From an uncultured Senegalimassilia sp. (GTDB lineage Bacteria; Actinomycetota; Coriobacteriia; Coriobacteriales; Eggerthellaceae), in NCBI GenBank assembly GCA_934661765.1, contig CAKUJT010000044.1:1-20145 (forward strand): a stretch of DNA of 20,145 bases, given 5' to 3'. The notes beneath the pieces are model-generated. The model was given only the letters and a program-made list of their open reading frames with translations, was not told the origin of the DNA and searched no databases. Below are positions 9,625 to 16,544 of the stretch, one piece after another. Position numbers and translations under genes: made by a program. The stretch's first letter is position 1; each line of letters begins with the position of its first letter.

Positions 9625-9653
9625 AGCTTAGCAGCGCGACCGTAGCAAGTCAA
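9625..9653 (-). promoter_or_regulatory. Promoter of rplU-rpmA
   Basis: On the minus strand, TTGACT (9653-9648) and TAAGCT (9630-9625) are separated by exactly 17 bases, 36 bases before the rplU ATG. The -35 matches TTGACA in five of six positions, fitting a strong vegetative ribosomal-protein promoter. Confidence 0.7.
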
Positions 9654-9716
9654 CGAAGTGATCGAATGCACAGTCTCCGCGTATCATCGCACTTATTTCC
9701 GCTGCGCCTCCTCGGG

Positions 9717-9747
9717 CACAACATTCGATATGATACCAGATGTTGTG
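9717..9747. repeat. Inverted repeat CACAACAT / ATGTTGTG between polA and rplU
   Basis: CACAACAT (9717-9724) and ATGTTGTG (9740-9747) are perfect 8-bp arms 15 bases apart, about 65 bases upstream of the rplU -35. The half-site ATGTTGTG also occurs at 2988-2995 with CACAACA at 3014-3020. No U-tract follows, and an operator is a possible reading. The remaining bases between the polA stop and this dyad hold no clear polA terminator. Confidence 0.45.
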
Positions 9748-9812
9748 GACACACGCGGCGGCGTTGCCGGCTTTTCCCACATTGTCGCCGCGCTCCACGG
9801 AATGCCCACAAG

Positions 9813-12443
9813 CTAGTGCGCTTCAGCCCAGGTATCAGCGGCCGAGATATCGGCGAGCAGGGGCACCTTGAGCTCCGTCACATGCTCCATGACGTCGCGG
9901 ACCATGGCAGAGAGCGCCTCGACTTCCCCATCGGGCACGCTGAAGTCCAGCTCGTCGTGCACCTGCACGAGCAAGCGGGCTTTGAATCCCTCTTCCATGA
10001 GGCGCTTCTGCACCTGGCGCATGGCAAGCTTGATGATGTCGGCGGCGCTGCCCTGCATGGGGTGGTTCATGGCGGTGCGCTCGCCGAAGCCGCGCGTGTT
10101 GCCGTTGGCAGCGCGCAGCTCGGGGATGTGGCGCTTTCGCCCGAACATGGTTTCCGCATAGCCGTTGGCGCGGGCCTGCTCGACCGTTTCGTCAAGATAG
10201 GCGCGCACCCCAGGGTGCACCTCGAAGTAGCGATCGATCATGCCCTTCGCCTCGGCGATGGAGATGCCTAAGCTTTGCGCCAGCCCGAAGGCCTGCTGGC
10301 CGTAGACGATGCCGAAGTTCACCGCCTTGGCGCGGCTGCGCTGCTCGGGCGTGACCTGGTCGATGGGCACATCGAACACGCGCGACGCCGTGGAGGCGTG
10401 GAAATCGGCGCCGCTGGTGAACGCCTGGACGAGAGCCTCGTCGCCGGAGAGGTGCGCGAGCAGGCGCAGCTCGATCTGCGAGTAGTCGGCCGAAAGGAAC
10501 TTGCAGCCCGGATCGAGCGGGATGAAGCACTCGCGGATATGGCGCCCGAACTGCGTGCGCACGGGGATGTTCTGCAGGTTGGGGTCCGAAGACGACAGTC
10601 GCCCGGTGGTGGTGACGGTCTCGTTGAAGCTGGAGTGCACGCGACCGTCGCCGGCGCGCATGCGCGGCAGGGCGTCGATGTAGGTGGACTTGATCTTCGC
10701 CAGCTCGCGATAGCGCAGCACGAGGGCAGGCAGCTCGTGGACCTCCGCAAGGTCTTTGAGCACCTTCGCGTCGGTGGAATAGCCGCGCTGGGTCTTTTTG
10801 CGGGCGGGCAGGCCGAGCACCTCGAACAGAATGTGGCCGAGCTGCTTGGGGGAATCCACGTTGAACTCCTGGCCGGCAAGCTCGTAGATCTGCGCTCGCA
10901 AGCCCTCGATCTCCTCACCCGTGGACGCCCCTAGCTGCGCAAGGCGCTCGACATCGATGGCCGCGCCCGTGCGCTCCATGATGGCGAGCACCGCCACGAG
11001 CGGCAGGTCGATGTCGAAATAGGCGCGCTCGGAGCCCTCGTCCTTGAGGGCGCGGGTGAGCGGGCCGACCAAGGCGCGTGCCGCAGCCGCCTGTGCGGCT
11101 GCGCGCTGCTCCTCGGTTTTCGCCTCGGGCAGAACGCCGCCCATATAGGTATCGAGCAGCACGTCGTAGGTGTACTCGGACACCGACGAGTTCAAAACAT
11201 ACCCGGCAAGCCCCAGGTCGAAAGCGCGCATGGACATAAGCTGTCCATCGTCGACCAACGCGGGAAGGGCATTGTCTGCGGGATACACGCGATGCACCGC
11301 CGCCTTGACATCGAGCGCGGCGAAGTAACCGCCGGCGATCAAACGCGCAAGCTGGGAGAGCGCCGCATCATCGGCGAACACGGCGCAGCCTTGCGAAGCG
11401 GACACCGCCACGACCGACCCGCCGCCGAACAACGACTCCTGCTCGGGGTCGACGATGGCCACGCCCACCTGCTCGCCCGATTCCAAGACCGCATCCACAA
11501 GTTTCTCGGCCTCTTCGCCGTGCAGAACCTGGCCTACCTCGATGGCGGCGGACTCGCGCTTGGGGGCCTCGCCCACCAGCTTGAGCACGCGCGTCAGATG
11601 AGAGTTGAAGCGATACTTCGAGAACGCCTCGGTGACGGCCTGAGCGCTGAACGCGGGGAACGCCGCACCCTCAAGGTCCAAGGGGAAATCCAGATCGCGC
11701 ACGATGGTTGCAACCTTTCGGCTGGTGAACGCCGCCTCGCGGTTTTCCTCCATGCGTTCCTTCTGCTTGCCGCGCAGCTCATCGATGTGCTCATAAATGC
11801 CCTCGAGGCTGCCGTAGGCGCCCAGCAGCTTCGCCGCGGTTTTGTCGCCCACGCCCGGCACGCCGGGGATGTTATCGGAGCTGTCGCCCTTCAGTCCCAG
11901 GAAATCGGGGAACTGCGAAGGCTCCACGCCGTAACGCTCGCGCACCTCGCCCGGGCCGTAGATGGCCACATCGGTGATGCCCTTGCGCGTGGTGACCACA
12001 TGCGTGAGCTCGGAGCACAGCTGGTAGACGTCCTTATCGCCCGAGACCAGCAGCGTGCGATAGCCCAGCTCCTCGTCGCGCGCCGCCACGGTGCCCAGGA
12101 TGTCATCGCCTTCCCAGCCCGTCACGCGCACCACGGGGATGCTCATGGATTCAAGCAGCTCCTCGATGATGGGGAACTGCGCCTTCAGGCCCGGGTCCAT
12201 GGGAGGACGCTGGGCCTTGTACTGCTCGAGCGCCTCGGTGCGAAACTTCGGGCGCCCGGCATCGAAGGCGCACACGATGGCGTCGGGATTGGAGATGTCG
12301 ATGAACTTGAGCAGCATGGCTATGAAGCCGAACACCGCGTTGGTGGGCGTGCCGTCGGGGGCGTTCATAGTCGGCGGCACCGCATGGAAGGCGCGGTGCA
12401 TCAACGAGTTGCCGTCGATGACGGCCACTTTCTTCTCAGGCAT
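9813..12443 (-). CDS. polA: DNA polymerase I with inactive 3'-5' exonuclease domain
   Basis: 876 residues. Pol I fills gaps and removes RNA primers in replication and repair. The 5' nuclease domain (1-290) has VIDGNSLMHRAFHA (8-21), EGDD (111-114), LVSGDKDVYQL (132-142) and GLKGDSSDNIPGVPGVGDK (183-201). The middle domain (about 300-480) lacks the DxE motif (IVDPEQESL stands where DTETxSLD is expected) and the later exonuclease aspartates (DVKAAVHRV for NLKYD), so proofreading is predicted dead, as in Bacillus-type Pol I. The polymerase domain has motif A DYSQIELR (653-660), the O-helix RSRAKAVNFGIVYGQQAFG (702-720) and motif C VHDELD (828-833). YGQQ replaces the usual YGMS. The ATG at 12443 is chosen over one 12 codons upstream because it follows GAAGGAAG and gives the usual N terminus. 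Confidence 0.97.
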   Translation of the reverse strand: MPEKKVAVIDGNSLMHRAFHAVPPTMNAPDGTPTNAVFGFIAMLLKFIDISNPDAIVCAFDAGRPKFRTEALEQYKAQRPPMDPGLKAQFPIIEELLESMSIPVVRVTGWEGDDILGTVAARDEELGYRTLLVSGDKDVYQLCSELTHVVTTRKGITDVAIYGPGEVRERYGVEPSQFPDFLGLKGDSSDNIPGVPGVGDKTAAKLLGAYGSLEGIYEHIDELRGKQKERMEENREAAFTSRKVATIVRDLDFPLDLEGAAFPAFSAQAVTEAFSKYRFNSHLTRVLKLVGEAPKRESAAIEVGQVLHGEEAEKLVDAVLESGEQVGVAIVDPEQESLFGGGSVVAVSASQGCAVFADDAALSQLARLIAGGYFAALDVKAAVHRVYPADNALPALVDDGQLMSMRAFDLGLAGYVLNSSVSEYTYDVLLDTYMGGVLPEAKTEEQRAAAQAAAARALVGPLTRALKDEGSERAYFDIDLPLVAVLAIMERTGAAIDVERLAQLGASTGEEIEGLRAQIYELAGQEFNVDSPKQLGHILFEVLGLPARKKTQRGYSTDAKVLKDLAEVHELPALVLRYRELAKIKSTYIDALPRMRAGDGRVHSSFNETVTTTGRLSSSDPNLQNIPVRTQFGRHIRECFIPLDPGCKFLSADYSQIELRLLAHLSGDEALVQAFTSGADFHASTASRVFDVPIDQVTPEQRSRAKAVNFGIVYGQQAFGLAQSLGISIAEAKGMIDRYFEVHPGVRAYLDETVEQARANGYAETMFGRKRHIPELRAANGNTRGFGERTAMNHPMQGSAADIIKLAMRQVQKRLMEEGFKARLLVQVHDELDFSVPDGEVEALSAMVRDVMEHVTELKVPLLADISAADTWAEAH

Positions 12444-12477
12444 AGGGCTTCCTTCAGGTTGGTTGCGCTTTCCCTCC

Positions 12478-12483
12478 ATTATA
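12478..12483 (-). promoter_or_regulatory. Perfect -10 (TATAAT) of a probable polA promoter
   Basis: TATAAT on the minus strand lies 34 bases before the polA ATG, so transcription would start near 12471. The nearest -35-like hexamer, TTGGCG (12510-12505), is 21 bases away, which is too far; the -35 is therefore unclear. It suggests polA can be transcribed apart from the glnA-regulator pair. Confidence 0.5.
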
Positions 12484-12542
12484 TAAGCGGCGAAGGGAAA
12501 GCTGCGCCAACCGCATCAGACAAGCACTGTTTGCCGGCTTCG

Positions 12543-13214
12543 CTACGCGCTCCAAAGGTAGCCGACGCCGCGCACCGTCTCCAGATGCTGCGAGAGCTCG
12601 GGGCCGAGCTTTGCGCGAACGCGCCTGACGTGCACGTCGACGGTGCGGCTGCCGCCGTAGTAATCGAAGCCCCACACGCGGCGCAGCAGGGCATCGCGGC
12701 TGTAGGTGCGGCCCGGATGGGTGACCAAAAAGGCCAGCAGCGCGTATTCAAGGTACGTGAAGTCAAGCGGTTCCCCGCCCACCGTCACCTGGTACGTTGC
12801 CAGGTTGATGGTCATGTTGTCCACCGTCACGAAATCGGTCGAGGTGCTCTCGTTGCCCGGCCACAAAAGTTGACGAATGCGAGCGGCGCACTCCTCGCTG
12901 CCGGCGCCGTGCACCACGAAATCGCTTTTCACCTGCACGGGAAGGCGGAACTCGGGAAGCTGCGCCTCGTTGACGATGACCAAAAGCGAGGCCGAGCCGT
13001 CCTCGAGCAGCACCGATTCCACCTGCGACAAGGTTGCCAGCGCATCGGCGCGCGCCTCGTAGATGACCAGGTCGTAGGAAGGATGCTGGGACAGCAGCTT
13101 CTTGAACTGCACCGAGGACCCCGCCGCAACATCGACGTCCAGGCCCGAGAGCACCTGCTGGAACTTGTGGGCGTTATCAAGGCTGTCCGCGATGAATATG
13201 ACCGTTTTCCTCAT
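12543..13214 (-). CDS. GlnR-like orphan OmpR-family regulator with degenerate receiver domain
   Basis: 223 residues. The C-terminal half (about 128-222) is an OmpR-type winged helix; LDFTYLEYALLAFLVTHPGR (150-169) and FDYYGGSRTVDVHVRRVRAK (183-202) followed by LGPE strongly resemble actinobacterial GlnR, the global nitrogen regulator. The N-terminal half is receiver-like but degenerate: the phosphoacceptor position is Glu53 (YDLVIYEARA), the acidic pair is reduced to one Asp (IADS, D10) and the conserved Lys is missing, so phosphorylation is not expected. It has no partner histidine kinase nearby. The ATG at 13214 follows AAGGAGGT. It is 37 bases downstream of glnA on the same strand and is probably co-transcribed. 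A nitrogen role is inferred from resemblance and location; it might instead be another atypical OmpR regulator, so no gene symbol is given. Confidence 0.85.
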   Translation of the reverse strand: MRKTVIFIADSLDNAHKFQQVLSGLDVDVAAGSSVQFKKLLSQHPSYDLVIYEARADALATLSQVESVLLEDGSASLLVIVNEAQLPEFRLPVQVKSDFVVHGAGSEECAARIRQLLWPGNESTSTDFVTVDNMTINLATYQVTVGGEPLDFTYLEYALLAFLVTHPGRTYSRDALLRRVWGFDYYGGSRTVDVHVRRVRAKLGPELSQHLETVRGVGYLWSA

Positions 13215-13251
13215 TGTTAGCGCACCTCCTTACGTCGCATCCCGCGCACCG

Positions 13252-14595
13252 CTACAGAACCGCCAGGTAGCGGTCGAGCTCCCAGGTGGACACGTTGGAC
13301 TGGTACTCGTCCCACTCCGCCTGCTTGGCTTCCACCAGGTAATCGCAGATATGGTCGCCCAGCGTCTCGCGCATGAGCTTCGAGGACCTGAACAGCTCGA
13401 CGGCCTGGCCGAGGCTTTCGGGAAGCGTGCGGAACCCTTGGCGGCGCAGCTCCTGGCGCGACTGGGTGAACAGGTCGCGGTCCTCGACGGGCGCCGGGGG
13501 CTCAAGGCCCTCCTCGATGCCGGCCAGGCCCGCCGCCAGCATGACGGCGAAGGTGAGATAAGGGTTAGCGCTGGGGTCGGGGCTGCGCAGCTCCAGGCGG
13601 CACGCCATCTCGCGATTGGGACGGTAGCCGGGCACGCGCACGAGCGTGGAGCGGTTGGCACGGGCCCACGAAAGGTAGATGGGAGCCTCGCCGCCAGCGA
13701 GCAGGCGCTTATAGGAGTTGACGCAGGGGTTGGTGATCAGGGCGAACTCGGGCGCATACTTCAAGATGCCCGCAAGGAAGCTTTTCGCAGTGGGCGACAG
13801 ATGATAGCCCTGCGGGTCATCGGGGTCGAAGAACACGTTGCTGCCATCGAAATCGAACAGGCTCATGTGCACGTGCATGCCGCTTCCCGGGGCATCGGAG
13901 AGGGGCTTGGGCATAAAGGAGGCGTACACGCCATGCTTCATGGCGATCTCCTTCACCACCAGCTTGTAGGTCATGACCGCGTCGGCCATGGACAGCGCGT
14001 CGGTGAAGCGCAAGTCGATCTCGTGCTGGGAAGGGCCGTTCTCGTGATGGCTGTATTCCACCGGGATGCCCATCTTCTCAAGGGTGAGCACGGTGTCGCG
14101 TCGCAGGTCGCTGGCGTAATCCAAGCTGGTCAGGTCGAAATAGCCGCCGCGGTCCAAAAGCTCGGTGCCCTCGGCGTCCTTGAAATAGTAGAACTCAACC
14201 TCGGGGCCGACGTTGAACACATACCCCATGTCCTGGGCCTTGCCCACCACGCGGGCCAGCACATGGCGCGGATCGCCTTCGAAGGGCTTGCCGTCGGGCG
14301 TGCGGATGCCGCAGAACATGCGGGCGACGGCGTTGCTCTCCGGACGCCACGGAAGCACCTGGAACGTGGAGGCGTCGGGGAACGCCAGCATGTCGGATTC
14401 CTCGGTGCGGCAGAAGCCCTCGATGCAGCTGCCGTCGAAGCCCATGCCGTCGGCGAAGGCGTCCTCCAGCTCGCTGGGGATGACGGCGAACGACTTCATG
14501 CTGCCGAGCACATCGGTGAACCAGAATCGCACGAAGTGCACATCGCGGCTTTTAATGGTTTTCAGGACGAAATCCTGTTCCGGGTTGGAAGCCAT
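13252..14595 (-). CDS. glnA: Glutamine synthetase, type I alpha
   Basis: 447 residues. It makes glutamine from glutamate, ammonia and ATP as a cytoplasmic dodecamer. Motifs seen: MGFDGSCIEGF (51-61), GPEVEFYYF (130-138; metal ligands E132 and E134), HHENGPSQHEIDL (183-195), APGSGMHVHMSL (235-246; H241), NPCVNSYKRL (289-298), ANRSTLVRVP (313-322) and CRLELRSPDPSANPYL (332-347; E335). Length and the ending IxEAKxxEWDxY match the Bacillus-type GSI-alpha enzyme, which is controlled by feedback and protein partners. The NLYDLPPEE adenylylation segment is absent, and Arg63 corresponds to Bacillus Arg62, involved in feedback inhibition. The ATG at 14595 follows AAGGAGGAACCGTCC and is preferred over an ATG ten codons upstream. 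Confidence 0.97.
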   Translation of the reverse strand: MASNPEQDFVLKTIKSRDVHFVRFWFTDVLGSMKSFAVIPSELEDAFADGMGFDGSCIEGFCRTEESDMLAFPDASTFQVLPWRPESNAVARMFCGIRTPDGKPFEGDPRHVLARVVGKAQDMGYVFNVGPEVEFYYFKDAEGTELLDRGGYFDLTSLDYASDLRRDTVLTLEKMGIPVEYSHHENGPSQHEIDLRFTDALSMADAVMTYKLVVKEIAMKHGVYASFMPKPLSDAPGSGMHVHMSLFDFDGSNVFFDPDDPQGYHLSPTAKSFLAGILKYAPEFALITNPCVNSYKRLLAGGEAPIYLSWARANRSTLVRVPGYRPNREMACRLELRSPDPSANPYLTFAVMLAAGLAGIEEGLEPPAPVEDRDLFTQSRQELRRQGFRTLPESLGQAVELFRSSKLMRETLGDHICDYLVEAKQAEWDEYQSNVSTWELDRYLAVL

Positions 14596-14661
14596 GGACG
14601 GTTCCTCCTTCACGCGCCAGGCCATGCGGCGGCGCGGGTCCTAACATCTTCTTAAAGGGAG

Positions 14662-14702
14662 ATTATATCAGCGCATGTTGCCAATGCGTTACGCGCGTTG
14701 CC
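14662..14702 (-). promoter_or_regulatory. glnA promoter with candidate GlnR-type boxes
   Basis: TATAAT (14667-14662, minus) is a perfect -10 about 67 bases before the glnA ATG, yet no recognisable -35 lies at the right distance. In its place are GTAAC (14692-14688), six bases, then GCAAC (14681-14677), matching the gTnAC-n6-GaAAC pattern of actinobacterial GlnR boxes. A further GCAAC lies at 14701-14697, so GGCAAC recurs with a 20-base period. This layout suits an activator-dependent promoter, but overlap with the -35 region would also allow repression. Confidence 0.55.
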
Positions 14703-14763
14703 CATTGCAGAAGCGAAACGAACCCGGGGCTTCCGATCGAAAACCGGCATGCACATACGCGAA

Positions 14764-14785
14764 GGGCCGCCCCGAAAGGCGGCCC
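14764..14785 (-). terminator. Probable terminator of metN-metI
   Basis: GGGCCGCC (14764-14771) and GGCGGCCC (14778-14785) form a perfect 8-bp stem with a 6-base loop, 76 bases downstream of the metI stop. On the minus strand it is followed by TTCGCG, so the U-tract is weak. The rest of the 266-base glnA-metI gap holds the glnA promoter and no supported gene. Confidence 0.55.
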
Positions 14786-14861
14786 GAAAGCTGTTGAAGC
14801 TATCTTGCGAGCGCGCTGCACCCGGCGAAAGCACGCACCGTGCCAACCGGAGCGCAGGACC

Positions 14862-15545
14862 TTAGGACCTGCGGACGCGCTTGTCGACCAGTCGTGCGAC
14901 CAGGTCGCCGATGGACTGGAACACCTGCACGAGCACGATGCACAGCACGATGGAGGCGATCATGACATCGCCCAGGTAGCGCTGGTAGCCGTAGCGGATG
15001 GCGATATCGCCGATGCCGCCCGCGCCCACCGCGCCGGCCATGGCGGTGTAGCCGAACAAGGTGATGACGGTGATGGAAGCGCCGCGCACCAGGCTGGGCA
15101 GGCTTTCACGCAGCATGACCTTGCACACGATCTGCCAGGTGTTGGCGCCGAAGCTTTGCGCGGCCTCGACCAGGCCGCCGTCGACCTCGGCCAGGCTCTG
15201 CTCGACCATGCGGCCAACGAACGGGATGGCCGCCACGGTAAGCGGCACGATGGCGCCGGGCACGCCCAGCGACGTTCCCACCACCAGGCGCGTGAACGGG
15301 ATGATGGCCACGAGCAGGATGATGAACGGGATGGAACGGCCGATGTTGACGATCCAACCGAGCACCGTGTTAAGGGCACGCTGGGGCTTCAGACCGTCTT
15401 TGGCCGTGATGACCAGAAGCACGCCGAGCGGCACGCCGATAAGGTAGGCGAACAGCGTGGACGCAAGGGTCATGACGAGCGTGTCAACCGTTCCCTGGGC
15501 GAACAGGGCGCCATACTGCGAGATGAAGTTGCTGATGTAATCCAT
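14862..15545 (-). CDS. metI: Methionine-type ABC transporter permease (MetI)
   Basis: 227 residues with about five predicted membrane helices, the usual MetI size. It is the membrane subunit of a methionine/D-methionine importer, acting as a homodimer with MetN. Family features: LIGVPLGVLLVITAKDGL near residues 35-52, NIGRSIPFIILLVAIIPFTR (67-86), and the cytoplasmic coupling (EAA) loop EAAQSFGANTWQIVCKVMLR, followed by GAVGAGGIGDIAIRYGYQR. The ATG at 15545 directly abuts the metN stop (TAAATG), and its ribosome site AGGAGGG lies inside the end of metN, so the two are translationally coupled. No metQ binding-protein gene lies beside it. The substrate is inferred from family resemblance. Confidence 0.94.
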   Translation of the reverse strand: MDYISNFISQYGALFAQGTVDTLVMTLASTLFAYLIGVPLGVLLVITAKDGLKPQRALNTVLGWIVNIGRSIPFIILLVAIIPFTRLVVGTSLGVPGAIVPLTVAAIPFVGRMVEQSLAEVDGGLVEAAQSFGANTWQIVCKVMLRESLPSLVRGASITVITLFGYTAMAGAVGAGGIGDIAIRYGYQRYLGDVMIASIVLCIVLVQVFQSIGDLVARLVDKRVRRS

Positions 15546-16328
<783 letters not shown>

Positions 16329-16407
16329 ACGTTTCCCGATCACTTGGTTGGATACGACGCAACGGGCGCCAAGAGCCCTTTTTGCGCGCGCGAATGCGCA
16401 ACTTCTA

Positions 16408-16436
16408 ATAATAGGCGAAGCTCAAGCCGCGCACAA
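16408..16436 (-). promoter_or_regulatory. Promoter of metN-metI
   Basis: On the minus strand, TTGTGC (16436-16431) and TATTAT (16413-16408) are separated by 17 bases. Transcription would start near 16401, leaving a leader of about 70 bases before the metN ATG. Confidence 0.6.
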
Positions 16437-16528
16437 GGATGGCGTTTGCCGGGAAGCCCCCATCGGCGCGCGAATCCTACGGGGCTCATGGGGGTTCGCT
16501 GTTCGCCGGGCTCGGCAAGGCGCCGGCT

Positions 16529-16537
16529 TGGTATACT
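16529..16537 (+). promoter_or_regulatory. Extended -10 promoter giving a leaderless glycosyltransferase mRNA
   Basis: TGG-TATACT is an extended -10 (TGn followed by TATACT) whose hexamer ends seven bases before the ATG at 16545. A normal start distance places the first transcribed base at or next to the A of the ATG. There is no Shine-Dalgarno sequence before this ATG and no good -35. Confidence 0.55.
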
Positions 16538-16544
16538 TGCTTGC

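Larger units (their letters stand above)
16344..16544. other. Divergent intergenic region between metN and the glycosyltransferase gene
   Basis: About 200 bases hold the outward-facing promoters at 16408-16436 and 16529-16537. Between them lies a competing pair of inverted repeats: AGCCCC (16455-16460) can pair with GGGGCT (16481-16486), and the overlapping CCCCCAT (16457-16463) with ATGGGGG (16488-16494). If the promoters are right, neither is in a transcript leader, so they would act as DNA sites if at all. I saw no SAM riboswitch in the metN leader. Confidence 0.4.

Noticed and set aside
9590..9625. An L21 leader RNA before rplU
   Set aside because: The promoter leaves only about 30 bases of leader, too short for the structured autoregulatory leader known in Firmicutes.
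13252..14595. Adenylylation control of glutamine synthetase
   Set aside because: The NLYDLPPEE-type segment with the modified Tyr is absent; the protein matches the shorter GSI-alpha form.
11292..14655. Two long plus-strand frames opposite polA, the GlnR-like gene and glnA
   Set aside because: Both follow the antisense codon phase of real genes and have no start signal or domain.
14652..14846. A 64-codon minus-strand open frame between glnA and metI
   Set aside because: It spans the metI terminator hairpin and the glnA promoter boxes, has no ribosome site and no recognisable sequence.
16329..16401. A SAM or other methionine-related riboswitch in the metN leader
   Set aside because: The predicted leader is only about 70 bases, with simple GC repeats and no conserved riboswitch core or terminator before metN that I can recognise.
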